A DNA stretch of 64,000 nucleotides from an uncultured Lachnospiraceae bacterium (GTDB lineage: Bacteria; Bacillota; Clostridia; Lachnospirales; Lachnospiraceae): assembly GCA_910584205.1 (NCBI GenBank), contig CAJUAA010000008.1:1-64000 (forward strand). The letters run 5' to 3'. This document shows, piece by piece, positions 54,108-62,874 of the stretch. The translations under genes and the position numbers were made by a program. The notes beneath the pieces are model-generated. The model was not told where the DNA came from and ran no database searches. It saw nothing but the letters and a program-made list of their open reading frames with translations. Numbering within the stretch: the stretch's first letter is position 1; the number at the start of each line of letters is the position of its first letter.

Positions 54108-55394
54108 ATGAAAAATTTCATCTTTATCTCACCCGGTTTTCCGGGCAACTATGAAAATTTCTGCACTGCCCTAAAGGCCGACGGCGTCAACGTACTGGGC
54201 ATTGGAGATACGCCCTACGACGCCCTCTCCCCCACGCTGCGCAGCGCCCTGACCGAATATTACCGGGTCGAGGATATGGAAAATTATGAAGACATGTTCC
54301 GGGCGGTGGCCTTTCTCTCGTTCCGCCACGGAAAGATCGACTGGCTGGAGAGCAACAACGAATACTGGCTCATGCAGGACGCCAGGCTTCGGGAGGATTT
54401 TCACATCACCACCGGACTGATGCCGAAAGACATGTCGCTGATCAAATTCAAATCCTGCATGAAGGAGGGCTACAAACGGGCCGGCATCCCCACTGCCCGC
54501 CACCATATGGTCAGTGATTTTAAGAGCGCCCTCGCCTTTATCCGGCAGGTCGGCTACCCGGTCATCGTAAAACCGGATTCCGGTGTGGGCGCCTCGGACA
54601 CCTGGCGGGTCAACGACGAACAGGACCTGAAGCGTTTCTTCTGCAACCTTCCGTCCGTTCCTTATATTATGGAGGAGCTGGTGCCGGGAGAGATCTGCTC
54701 CTACGACGCCATTGTAAACAGCAAAGGAAGCGTCCTTTTCGAGACCGGAAACATCTCCCCCATCTCCATCATGGACTGCGTCAACGACCACCATTCCATC
54801 CATTTCTACATTGTGGACCAGCTGGCGGAGGATCTGAAGGCGTGCGGGCGCGCCTGTCTGAAGGCGTTCCGGGTCCGCAGCCGCTTCGTCCATCTGGAAT
54901 TTTTCCGCCTGGCCAGGGATCACGACTATCTGGGCAAAAAGGGACAGATCGTCGGGCTGGAGGTCAATATGCGCCCTTCCGGAGGCCCCACCCCGGACAT
55001 GATCAATTTCGCCTACAGCGCCAACTGCTATCAGTATTTCGCCGATATGATGGTCTACGACCGCCTGCGGAATAAAAGCCGGGCGACGCCGTGCTTCTGC
55101 GCCTTTGTGGGCCGCTGGAGGGAGGTACCCTACCTCCATTCCCATGAGGAGATCATCCGGTCCTTCCAGGAGCAGCTGAAGACCGCAGCGGAGCTTCCGG
55201 AGGTCCTTGCCCACGGCATGGGGAATTATATCTATCTGGCCAAATTCGAGACGAAGGAAGCCATGGAACAGTTCTTCGCCTATACGCTGGCTGAAGAAGG
55301 CATGGAGCCTCCCGTGGAGACCGGTGGGGGCAGTGAAGCCGCTCAGACGGACGAAGGAAACGAAGCCGGACCGAAACAACCGACAAAAGATTGA
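54108..55394 (+). CDS. ATP-grasp domain protein of unknown substrate
   Basis: A 428-residue ATP-grasp enzyme related in pattern to carbamoyl-phosphate-synthase-type carboxylate ligases. The preATP-grasp region (residues 1-110, FISPGFPGNYENF) is followed by the ATP-grasp core with VGYPVIVKPDSGVGASDTWRV, YIMEELVPGEICSYDAIV and the metal site GLEVNMRPSGG. A Gly/Glu-rich tail closes the protein. It would join a carboxylate to an amine or thiol. The next gene encodes an esterase (33-base gap), so the two may act on one product. No peptide or natural-product precursor is seen. Confidence 0.82.
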   Translation: MKNFIFISPGFPGNYENFCTALKADGVNVLGIGDTPYDALSPTLRSALTEYYRVEDMENYEDMFRAVAFLSFRHGKIDWLESNNEYWLMQDARLREDFHITTGLMPKDMSLIKFKSCMKEGYKRAGIPTARHHMVSDFKSALAFIRQVGYPVIVKPDSGVGASDTWRVNDEQDLKRFFCNLPSVPYIMEELVPGEICSYDAIVNSKGSVLFETGNISPISIMDCVNDHHSIHFYIVDQLAEDLKACGRACLKAFRVRSRFVHLEFFRLARDHDYLGKKGQIVGLEVNMRPSGGPTPDMINFAYSANCYQYFADMMVYDRLRNKSRATPCFCAFVGRWREVPYLHSHEEIIRSFQEQLKTAAELPEVLAHGMGNYIYLAKFETKEAMEQFFAYTLAEEGMEPPVETGGGSEAAQTDEGNEAGPKQPTKD

Positions 55395-55427
55395 CAGAAA
55401 AATAACGACAGAAAGACAGGACAGAAT

Positions 55428-56162
55428 ATGCAGATACAGGAAATGAACTGGTACAGCGAACGGCTGCACCGCAATATGCCGCTGAAGATCTACGGCCACG
55501 CGGGGAAACCCTGCCTGGTCATCCCCTCCCAGAATGGAAAGCACAACGATTTTGAAGGTTTCGGAATGGTGGGCGCCTGCTCGCCCTGGATCGACGCCGG
55601 AAAGCTCCGGCTGTTCTGCGTGGACACCATCGACTCCGAGACCTGGTCCTGCGACTGGAAAAGCCCCCGGGAGCGGGTGGAGCTGCATGAGCAGTGGGTC
55701 CAGTATCTGATCCAGGAGGTCTATCCTCTGATGGAGCAGTACGGCGCAGGCATCCGTTCCATGACCATGGGCTGCAGCATGGGCGCGTTCCACGCCGGAA
55801 ATCTCTTCTTCCGTTTTCCGGACCGCTTTGACGCTACCATCTGTATGAGCGGCGTCTATGACGCCGCCAACATCCTGGGCGGCTATATGGACGATCTGGT
55901 ATACCTGAACTCCCCTTACCACTGCCTGCAGCAGATGCCCGCGGACCATTACTATATGGGGCTTTACAACCGGAGCAGTATCTTCATCTGCGTGGGACAG
56001 GGCGCCTGGGAGGATGAGCTGCTGGCCGATACCCGAAAGCTGGACGGCGTGCTGAAATCACGGAATATCCCCGCCTTTGTGGATTACTGGGGATACGACG
56101 TCAATCATGACTGGAACTGGTGGCAGAAACAGGTTGCTTATTTTCTGGGGAAAATCATGTAA
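55428..56162 (+). CDS. Esterase-like alpha/beta hydrolase
   Basis: A 244-residue hydrolase of the esterase D/antigen 85-like group. The nucleophile elbow is TMGCSMGAFHAGNLF (serine at about residue 115), the acid is probably the aspartate in AWEDELLAD, and the histidine is in YDVNHDWNWW near the C-terminus. No signal peptide is seen, so it is cytoplasmic. It is co-transcribed with the ATP-grasp gene and a bidirectional terminator follows 50 bases later. Confidence 0.85.
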   Translation: MQIQEMNWYSERLHRNMPLKIYGHAGKPCLVIPSQNGKHNDFEGFGMVGACSPWIDAGKLRLFCVDTIDSETWSCDWKSPRERVELHEQWVQYLIQEVYPLMEQYGAGIRSMTMGCSMGAFHAGNLFFRFPDRFDATICMSGVYDAANILGGYMDDLVYLNSPYHCLQQMPADHYYMGLYNRSSIFICVGQGAWEDELLADTRKLDGVLKSRNIPAFVDYWGYDVNHDWNWWQKQVAYFLGKIM

Positions 56163-56211
56163 CCGCTGTATACAAAAACCGCGGGGAACGGCAGACGCCC
56201 GACGCCCGCAT

Positions 56212-56244
56212 AAAAACCGCAGGGAACTGTTCCCTGCGGTTTTT
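56212..56244. terminator. Bidirectional terminator between esterase and ArsC-like genes
   Basis: AAAACCGCAGGGAA / TTCCCTGCGGTTTT forms a long stem with A-rich and T-rich flanks on both sides. A partial echo of the stem (AAAAACCGCGGGGAACGG) lies at 56175-56192. Confidence 0.92.
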
Positions 56245-56599
56245 ATCTTACCTTTTCTTCCCATTCCGCTTCCTTAAATCCCACCAGCACCTTGTCTTTG
56301 CAGATGAGCAGCGGGCGCTTTACCAGCATTCCGTCGGTGGCGAGCAGCTTCAGCTGCTCCTCCTCGCTCATGTCCGGAAGCCTGTCCTTCAGCTGCATGG
56401 ACTTATAGAGCATACCGCTGGTGTTGAAAAAACGTTTCAGCGGAAGGCCGCTTTTCTCATGCCACGCCTTCAGCTCCTCCGCGGTCGGATTCTGCTCCTT
56501 GATGTTGCGGTCCTCGAATTCTACCTTGTGAACCTCCAGCCATTTCTTCGCCTTTTTGCACGTGGTGCATTTGGGATATTCCACAAATAACATGTTCAT
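56243..56599 (-). CDS. ArsC/Spx/MgsR-family thioredoxin-like protein
   Basis: A 118-residue thioredoxin-fold protein of the ArsC-Spx family. The redox motif is CTTCKKAKKWL near residue 11, with VEFEDRNIKEQNPT, FNTSGMLYKS and RPLLICKDKVLVGF further on. The pattern is that of YffB/MgsR-type reductases; arsenate reductase activity or an Spx-like role with RNA polymerase cannot be decided. ATG at 56599 has GGAGGGGG upstream. The stop codon lies inside the shared terminator. Confidence 0.85.
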   Translation of the reverse strand: MNMLFVEYPKCTTCKKAKKWLEVHKVEFEDRNIKEQNPTAEELKAWHEKSGLPLKRFFNTSGMLYKSMQLKDRLPDMSEEEQLKLLATDGMLVKRPLLICKDKVLVGFKEAEWEEKVR

Positions 56600-56782
56600 A
56601 TGATTCCCCCTCCTGTCAGCGGACAGCCGGCGCTGCCCTGAATGTTCGAGCGGATTTTGCCCTGCCCTCATTATACGATGAACGGGGCAGGATTGCAACG
56701 GAGGGAAAACACAAAATATTCATTTGACATTTGCCGCGGATGCTCCTACAATAGGCACAGAATCTATTTTGGAGGTAAGATT

Positions 56783-57493
56783 ATGAAAAAATTAACGGTA
56801 TTATTTTTGTGTATGAGCCTTCTGGCGATGACGGCAGTCGGCTGCGGTTCCAAAGAGGACAGCGCGGCGCCGGAAGAAACAGCCGGAACAACGGAAAGCC
56901 TGGCTGACGAAGCGGAGGCACCGGAGGAATCCGAAGCTCCGTCTGCAGACGGGGAGACAGAGGAAGATCCCGAAGCTCCGGATTCCGACCTGCTGACCGG
57001 CCTGCATCATGTGGAGATCGAGATCGCCGACTACGGCACCATCTCTCTGGAACTGGACGCCGACACGGCTCCCATCTCCGTCACCAATTTTGTAAATCTC
57101 GCCAAGGACGGCTTCTATGACGGACTGACCTTCCACCGGATCATCAGCGGTTTCATGATCCAGGGCGGCGATCCTCTGGGCAACGGAACCGGCGGATCGG
57201 ATGAGACGATCAAAGGCGAATTCTCCAACAACGGCGTGGAAAACGATATCTCCCACGTCCGCGGCGTGATCTCCATGGCAAGGTCCATGGACCCGGACAG
57301 CGCTTCCTCCCAGTTCTTCATCGTTCACGAGGACAGCACGTTCCTTGACGGCGATTATGCCGCTTTCGGACACGTGACCGAGGGAATCGAGGTCGTGGAC
57401 CAGATCTGCAAGGATACGCCCGTACAGGACGACAATGGAACCGTAGCGGCGGCCGACCAGCCGACCATTACATCCATCAAAGTAATTGATTAA
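56783..57493 (+). CDS. Cyclophilin-type peptidyl-prolyl isomerase lipoprotein
   Basis: A 236-residue surface lipoprotein. The lipobox is MTAVGC (cysteine at about residue 22), followed by an acidic linker rich in Glu, Ala and Pro to about residue 72. The cyclophilin domain includes FYDGLTFHRIISGFMIQGGDP, GNGTGGS, ISMARSMDPDSASSQFFIV and GHVTEGIEVVDQI. It helps fold exported proteins. The ribosome site GGAGG precedes ATG 56783. A terminator follows, so it is monocistronic. Confidence 0.93.
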   Translation: MKKLTVLFLCMSLLAMTAVGCGSKEDSAAPEETAGTTESLADEAEAPEESEAPSADGETEEDPEAPDSDLLTGLHHVEIEIADYGTISLELDADTAPISVTNFVNLAKDGFYDGLTFHRIISGFMIQGGDPLGNGTGGSDETIKGEFSNNGVENDISHVRGVISMARSMDPDSASSQFFIVHEDSTFLDGDYAAFGHVTEGIEVVDQICKDTPVQDDNGTVAAADQPTITSIKVID

Positions 57494-57510
57494 AACCGAA
57501 GCATAAGGAA

Positions 57511-57550
57511 CCCGGCCGCGTCCCATACAAACGGAACCGGCCGGGTATTT
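57511..57550 (+). terminator. Terminator of the cyclophilin gene
   Basis: CCCGGCCG (57511-57518) pairs with CGGCCGGG (57538-57545) around a 19-base loop, followed by TATTTC. Confidence 0.65.
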
Positions 57551-57565
57551 CTGACCTGCAGGGCA

Positions 57566-57628
57566 TCATCTGTCGTCCAGACTGTTCAGCAGAAGGAAGT
57601 CGGAAAATCTTTCACTGGAAGAATACAT
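57566..57628 (-). CDS. Possible 20-residue coupled peptide
   Basis: An ATG at 57628 overlaps the TGA of the upstream membrane-protein gene (ATGA) and opens a 20-codon frame (MYSSSERFSDFLLLNSLDDR). The overlap resembles translational coupling, but such a short frame could arise by chance and no homologue is known to me. Confidence 0.25.
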   Translation of the reverse strand: MYSSSERFSDFLLLNSLDDR

Positions 57629-57969
57629 CAGATTTTTCTGTGAATCAACATGGAAACCAGCATGGCAGCAAACCCCAGAGCAAGATAGACCAGGGCATAC
57701 AGTATAAACGCCGGTTCCCCCATGTCAAAAAACAGCCATGTTCCCACCAGAAACAGCGCCGCCGAGAGAATCGGAAGATACCACAGCCGCTTACCGTCTT
57801 TCCCGGCAAAAACGCCTGCAAGAACAGAGTATACAGGATTGACGCCATAAAATAAGAGAAAGCACACCGCCATTCCCCCGTCCCCTTTTATAAATGTAAC
57901 TGCCAGCCACGGCAATAACAGCATGATATCTGCAGACCAGAAAATCCAGCTGATTCCACTCTGTTTCAT
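57628..57969 (-). CDS. Small membrane protein, 113 residues
   Basis: An unrecognised protein with about four membrane helices: residues 8-25, 32-50, 63-80 and 85-108, ending HRKI. The ATG at 57969 is preceded by AAGGAGG at an ideal distance. It converges with the cyclophilin gene. No regulatory or transport signature is present. Confidence 0.75.
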   Translation of the reverse strand: MKQSGISWIFWSADIMLLLPWLAVTFIKGDGGMAVCFLLFYGVNPVYSVLAGVFAGKDGKRLWYLPILSAALFLVGTWLFFDMGEPAFILYALVYLALGFAAMLVSMLIHRKI

Positions 57970-58147
57970 GATCGTTTCCTCCTTCTTGTAAATGCCTGTT
58001 TTCTTTTGCTTCCTTCCCGATCCATGCAGCCATAGAACTTTCGATTTGACAGGACGCAGTTGCAAATTACCTGTGAATGATATATACTTTTATACGGTCT
58101 ATGTTGTTTACTTATTATTGATGCTACAGAAAACGAAAGGGAAAACC

Positions 58148-58788
58148 ATGCAGGATAAACGATGGAACACGTTTAAAAATCATCCCAATATATGCGTTTT
58201 TTCCTGTTCCTTTCTGGCTGGATTTTACTGCTCATTCCTCATGTTTCTGGCGTCCAGCTCTGACGCTGAAGGGATGTCAGGTTTGATGTACCTGGTCATG
58301 GGCGCTGCGTTTGGCATATTTCTCATCTATCCGGCCGCCCTTACGCTGCAGAACGCCTGGCAGCTTTGTTGCCGCCGTTATCTGGATGAACGCCTGAATA
58401 CAGCAAAGTTCACAGATATGATTACCGTCTTATGGGGAGCCGTCTGTATTCGCTGCTATCTGATGATTTTTAATATTCCCATGGCAGACTGGGTGACCAC
58501 ACTGCCCTTCTGCGAAACTCATGGCTTCGCTGCCGGATTCTTTCCCATAATCGCTGCTGTTAATCTTGCAGCACTTCCCGGCTGGGTGTCCCTTCTTATG
58601 TTCCGAAAGAAAAGCTGCCGCCGTTTTTCCGCGTTCCCGCCGCAGCCGCTTTATTCCTGAATTCCGGCTTCTGCATTCTTTTCAGCATCCTGTTTGTAAA
58701 AAAGAGCGTTTTGATGGCACTGTACCCCTTCAATCTGTTCCTGCTGTCTGCAAAGACAATACGGCAGCTGCACAGGCCGCAGGGCTGA
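58148..58788 (+). pseudogene. Membrane protein gene interrupted by a -1 shift
   Basis: The first frame (58148-58660) encodes 170 residues with three to four membrane helices, then turns into non-membrane sequence (SCRRFSAFPPQPLYS). From 58612 the -1 frame continues naturally as KLPPFFRVPAAAALFLNSG and a further hydrophobic helix to a TGA at 58786-58788, giving about 213 residues in all. The shift is at GAAAGAAAAG (58605-58614), where one extra A would restore the frame. Family unknown. Sequence error is as likely as real inactivation. Confidence 0.65.
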
Positions 58789-58845
58789 AAACGGTTCTTC
58801 ATGCTTCCCCCCGGCCCCTCGCCTGTCATTTTTCCAGGCCGAAAG

Positions 58846-59663
58846 TTACAGTGCATCCTTCGGACAATTTTTCACACACTCAAAGCAGAGGATACATTCT
58901 GTACCATTCTTTCGTTTTCGAGAATTATCTGTAACATCTACTTCCATTGGACACACCCTTCTGCATTTGCCGCAGGATATACATTTGCTTTTATCACATG
59001 TAATTCGGAGCAGTGAAAAATAACTCATGGGTTTTAAAAAGATTGTGACAGGACACACGTATTTGCAAAACGCACGGTTATCTTTAAATGCAAACGCCAA
59101 CAGGGTTCCAATAAGATAGTATAGAACATTCCCCGCGATAAACGCCCGAAACATTATTTTCTCCATGTTACCGACGTGGGCAAAGAACAGTGCCGAAACA
59201 AATATAAGAGAAACCGCAAATGTAAGATACCTTATCCACCCAATCTTTTTCCCGGTGTTTCAGGAACTTTATATGGAAGGAAATCAAGCACCATTGCCGT
59301 CCAGCAGGCATACCCGCACCAGCCTCTTCCAAAAAACAACGGCCCAAAAATTTTCGCAACCGCATAATGAATGGTCGCAGCTTCAAATACACCCGTAAAA
59401 AGATAATACCAGAATCCCTCAATCTGCATATTTTCGCCGCAGATAAGCCCCAGATAAACCAGCATATAAAGTCCAACCAACAACTGTGCAGCCCTGCGGG
59501 CGTATTTGTATCTTTTATGAAACAGGAATATCCCAAAAGAAATTGACATTCCGATATAGCTGAAGTTAAATAAATAAAATATATTGTCCTGTGTGAACCA
59601 AAATACGACCGCAACCGTTTCAAACACCGCCAGCATAAGAAGCGGCATAAATTTTTTCTTCAT
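58846..59663 (-). pseudogene. Membrane-bound 4Fe-4S protein (NapH/CcoG-like) interrupted by a -1 shift
   Basis: Together the two pieces encode about 272 residues: membrane helices, WCGYACWTAMVLDFLPYK, more helices, CKYVCPVTIFLKPMSYFS and two ferredoxin clusters (CISCGKCRRVCPMEVDV, CILCFECVKNCP). This is the usual layout of polyferredoxins that pass electrons through the membrane. The first frame ends at a TAA (59232-59234). Reading continues in the -1 frame from the run GGGAAAAAG (59245-59253). ATG at 59663 is used as start. The redox partner is not evident from neighbours. Confidence 0.75.
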
Positions 59664-59704
59664 TCTGCTCCCCTGGAATCCGACAGGAACCATACGGCCC
59701 ATAT

Positions 59705-59736
59705 CGAAAAAACGGCACCCCGCAGGGTACCGTTTT
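59705..59736 (-). terminator. Terminator of fba
   Basis: AACGGTACCC / GGGTGCCGTT stem on the minus strand with a short loop, followed by TTTTTT. Confidence 0.88.
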
Positions 59737-59764
59737 CATCTGATTACTGTTGATCTGTCCGTTC

Positions 59765-60703
59765 TCACGCCTTCCCTTCAGAACCAAGAACGTCTTTGAT
59801 CTTATGCATAACGACCGCCTTCACGTTGGCACGTCCAACCTTCAGATACTCACGCGGGTCGAATTTGGACGGATCGGTCCACATCACTTCGCGGATACCT
59901 GCGGTCATGCCGAGACGAAGGTCGGAGTCGATGTTGATCTTGCAGACTGCGGATCTTGCTGCCTGACGAAGCTGCTCTTCCGGAACGCCGATGGCATCCT
60001 GCAGCGCACCGCCGTGCTCGTTGATGATCTTCACGTATTCCTGCGGAACGGAGGATGCACCATGGAGAACGATCGGGAAGTTCGGGATTCTCTTCTCGAT
60101 CTCCTCAAGGATGTCGAAACGAAGCTGCGGTTTGGTACCCGGTTTAAATTTAAACGCACCATGGCTGGTTCCAATTGCGATCGCCAGGGAGTCCACATTG
60201 GTCTTTGTTACGAACTCTTCCACCTCTTCCGGCTGTGTATAGGAAGAATCCTCAGCGGATACTTTTACATCATCCTCGATACCAGCCAGTCTTCCAAGCT
60301 CTGCCTCTACCACAACGCCTCTCTCATGCGCATACTCCACAACCTTCTTCGTTAACTCGATGTTGGTTGCGAAATCATGATGAGAACCGTCGATCATAAC
60401 GGAAGTAAATCCGCCGTCGATACAGGATTTGCAGATCTCAAAATCAGCGCCGTGATCCAGATGAAGCGCGATGGGAAGGTCCGGAGCTTCCACAAGAACA
60501 GCCTCAACCAGTTTTACTAAATAGTTGTGCTTTGCGTACTTTCTTGCGCCTGCGGATACCTGTAAGATAATCGGGGAATTCAGCTCGATGGCTGCGTCAG
60601 CGATACCCTGAACGATCTCCATGTTGTTCACGTTGAATGCGCCGATGGCATAGCCGCCTTCATAGGCCTTTTTGAACATTTCTTTGGTGGTAACTAATGG
60701 CAT
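59765..60703 (-). CDS. fba: Class II fructose-1,6-bisphosphate aldolase
   Basis: Zinc-dependent aldolase of glycolysis, 312 residues. The signatures are AIGAFNVNNMEIVQGI, the zinc-ligand segment LHLDHGADFEICKSCID, VEAELGRLAG, SHGAFKFKPGTKPQLRFDIL and IVLHGASSVPQEYV. A promoter with TTGTTG and TAAGAT 17 bases apart is visible upstream on the minus strand (about 60753-60781), and a terminator follows the gene, so it is monocistronic. High expression is likely. Confidence 0.96.
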   Translation of the reverse strand: MPLVTTKEMFKKAYEGGYAIGAFNVNNMEIVQGIADAAIELNSPIILQVSAGARKYAKHNYLVKLVEAVLVEAPDLPIALHLDHGADFEICKSCIDGGFTSVMIDGSHHDFATNIELTKKVVEYAHERGVVVEAELGRLAGIEDDVKVSAEDSSYTQPEEVEEFVTKTNVDSLAIAIGTSHGAFKFKPGTKPQLRFDILEEIEKRIPNFPIVLHGASSVPQEYVKIINEHGGALQDAIGVPEEQLRQAARSAVCKINIDSDLRLGMTAGIREVMWTDPSKFDPREYLKVGRANVKAVVMHKIKDVLGSEGKA

Positions 60704-60823
60704 AGTTGGTCATCCTTTCTCTATCCAAAATTTGGCACGTCCGTGCCCATACTCCTATCTTACTACATTTTCCCGAAATCAACAAGAAGTTTCTCGTATT
60801 TTGAAAAGATTTTGTAAAGATTT

Positions 60824-61972
60824 TCAGGAGATCACCGCGTTTGCCCGGATGAATTCCAGCGCACGCTCCTGACGCATCTGTTCTTTTATGATATCGCGGC
60901 TGTATACAGCCTCCACTGCCGACGGATCGCTGTAGCCGTACTCCGCCGCCAGCTCTTCCACCTTCGCCTGGCACTCTTCCTCCGTGACTTCCAGCTGCTC
61001 CGCAGATGCCACCGCCTGGAGCGCCAGTACCATACGGACCCGGAAATCCGCCGTCTCCCGGTACATATTCCGCAGCTGCTCCTCCGTCATCTGAAAAGTT
61101 TTCAGATAGTCCTCCAGCGTCATCTGGTAGAGCGCCGCATAGGTTTCATACTCGGAGATCATCTCGCCGATATAGGCCTCTACGTCCGCGTCCTGCACGT
61201 CAAATTCGCTTCCGTTCAGAAGCGCCATGATCAGGTCATATTCCACCTGGACGTCCGCGTCCTCCTCCGCGGCGGTCTGAAGTTCTTCCCGGATGGACGC
61301 CCTCATATCCTCCTCGCTTTCGTACTCCAGGTTTTCCCTGATAAAATCATCTCCCCATCCTTCGACCTCATAGGCCGATACGCTTTCTACATAGACTTCA
61401 AAATATGCCTCTTTTCCTGCTATCTCCTCATAATAATCTTCCGGAAACGTAAGGTTTATCTCGCATTTTTCATCGATCACGGCACCCACCAGCTGCTCTT
61501 CAAATCCAGGTACGAACTGCCCGCTTCCCAGCTCCAGCGGAAACTCCGCCCCCTGCAGGGCGTCCATGGTCTCGCCGTCCACATAGCCGGTGTAATTGAT
61601 GACGACCACGTCGCCCATCTGTGCCGGGCGGTCCACTTCGGTCAGTTCCCCGTAATCCTTTTTGACCGCCCGAATTTCGGCCTCCACATCCTCATCGGTC
61701 ACTTCCTCCACGTTCCGGACCGCCGAAAGCCCTTTGTATTCCCCAAGACGGACGACCTTGCTGGTAAAGTCCTCACAGGACACCGGTTCCCGGACAGCAG
61801 AAGAAACAGAAGGTGTCTCTTCGCCCTCTGTTTCTTCCGCTGTCTCCTGATCTTCTGCCTCCGCTGCCGTATCGTTCCCGGCGTCCGTCCCTTCCGCCGT
61901 ACCGTTCTTTCCGCATGCCGTCAGGCATACTGCCAGCACAGACAAAAGAAACATCATGATTTTTCTTTTCAT
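60824..61972 (-). CDS. Trigger-factor-like FKBP-type lipoprotein
   Basis: A 382-residue lipoprotein with lipobox CLTAC (cysteine at about 19) and an acidic Glu/Thr-rich linker to about residue 55. The trigger-factor PPIase domain follows (VVINYTGYVDGETMDALQGAEFPL, PGFEEQLVGA, INLTFPEDYYEEIAGKEAYFEV), then a helical trigger-factor C-terminal chaperone domain. The ribosome-binding N-terminal domain of true trigger factor is absent, so it works outside the membrane. ATG at 61972 follows GAAGGGG. It is divergent from the small membrane gene at 62169. Confidence 0.88.
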   Translation of the reverse strand: MKRKIMMFLLSVLAVCLTACGKNGTAEGTDAGNDTAAEAEDQETAEETEGEETPSVSSAVREPVSCEDFTSKVVRLGEYKGLSAVRNVEEVTDEDVEAEIRAVKKDYGELTEVDRPAQMGDVVVINYTGYVDGETMDALQGAEFPLELGSGQFVPGFEEQLVGAVIDEKCEINLTFPEDYYEEIAGKEAYFEVYVESVSAYEVEGWGDDFIRENLEYESEEDMRASIREELQTAAEEDADVQVEYDLIMALLNGSEFDVQDADVEAYIGEMISEYETYAALYQMTLEDYLKTFQMTEEQLRNMYRETADFRVRMVLALQAVASAEQLEVTEEECQAKVEELAAEYGYSDPSAVEAVYSRDIIKEQMRQERALEFIRANAVIS

Positions 61973-62102
61973 TCTCAATACCCCTTCTTCTCTGCGGCGG
62001 AATCTTTCTCCGCCATTTTCAGAAGCAAGTATATCATGATTCTTCCGGTATTTCAACCGGACCGCCGCGGCCGGCCGATCGTGCAAAATAAAATTACAAA
62101 TA

Positions 62103-62131
62103 TTGCATTTTACCACAGATAATGCTACAAT
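62103..62131 (+). promoter_or_regulatory. Promoter of the 144-residue membrane protein gene
   Basis: TTGCAT (62103-62108) and TACAAT (62126-62131) with a 17-base spacer, 38 bases before the start codon. Confidence 0.65.
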
Positions 62132-62168
62132 GGGACAAGAAAACAGAACAGAAGGAGTAGGGAATACA

Positions 62169-62603
62169 ATGATGTGGAAAGTATTGATAATCATCCTTGT
62201 CATTCTTGTCTTGATTCTGATCGCCCTGTATTATTTCGGCAACAAGATGCAGAAAAAACAGGCCGAAAATCAGGCGCAGCTGGACGCCATGGCGCAGACC
62301 GTCAGCATGCTGATCATTGACAAGAAACGATTGAGAGTAAAAGATTCCGGCCTTCCCGCCATGGTCATCGACCAGGTGCCGAAGTATCTGCGCCGGTCCA
62401 AAATGCCCATCGTAAAGGCGAAAGTCGGACCAAAGGTCATGAACCTGATTGCAGATGAGAAGGTCTTCGAACTGCTTCCGGTAAAGAAGGAAGTCAAAGT
62501 CGTCGTCAGCGGCATCTACATCACAGCCATCAAGAGCGCACGAGGCGGCATCGAGAAGCCCCAGCCGAAAAAAGGCTTTTTCAAACGGCTGTTCCATAAA
62601 TAA
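62169..62603 (+). CDS. Single-pass membrane protein of unknown function
   Basis: A 144-residue protein with one N-terminal membrane helix (residues 4-24, MWKVLIIILVILVLILIALY) and a basic soluble domain (KKRLRVKDSGLPAMVIDQVPKYLRRSKMP, quoted in part as VKDSGLPAMVIDQ). The C-terminus is strongly basic (KPQPKKGFFKRLFHK). No family is recognised. ATG 62169 and 62172 are both possible starts; AGGAG lies upstream. It stands alone between a promoter and a terminator. Confidence 0.78.
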   Translation: MMWKVLIIILVILVLILIALYYFGNKMQKKQAENQAQLDAMAQTVSMLIIDKKRLRVKDSGLPAMVIDQVPKYLRRSKMPIVKAKVGPKVMNLIADEKVFELLPVKKEVKVVVSGIYITAIKSARGGIEKPQPKKGFFKRLFHK

Positions 62604-62612
62604 GTACATGAC

Positions 62613-62650
62613 AGAGCCCCCGCGGAACGTTTCCCGCAGGGGTTCTTTTT
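62613..62650 (+). terminator. Terminator of the 144-residue membrane protein gene
   Basis: AGAGCCCC-c-GCGG pairs with CCGC-a-GGGGTTCT around AACGTTT, followed by TTTTG. The stretch 62651-62874 holds no credible gene; TTGACA (62764-62769) and TACAAT (62794-62799) there are 24 bases apart, too far for a normal promoter. Confidence 0.85.
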
Positions 62651-62874
62651 GTCGATTTTTCCGCGTTCATGAGCTCAATCTCCCGATCCGGCGCTTCCCG
62701 CCGGCCGGCAAAAAGAGGGTCCTGTACAATTTGTACAAATCGCTCCCTGCAATTTCCGAGGATTTGACACTTTTGAAACATCCGGTCAGATGTTACAATA
62801 AAACCATCATTTTAGTCCGGTCTGACAGCGTTTTAGCCGGAAATCAAAGTATAAAGCAAGGAGGCGGTATTATT

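Noticed and set aside
54171..55949. An open frame of about 592 codons opposite the ATP-grasp and esterase genes
   Set aside because: It spans two real genes and their intergenic gap in antisense and has shadow-like composition.
62764..62799. TTGACA and TACAAT upstream of the UroD-family gene as a promoter
   Set aside because: The 24-base spacing is too long for a standard promoter; other pairings of boxes are weak.
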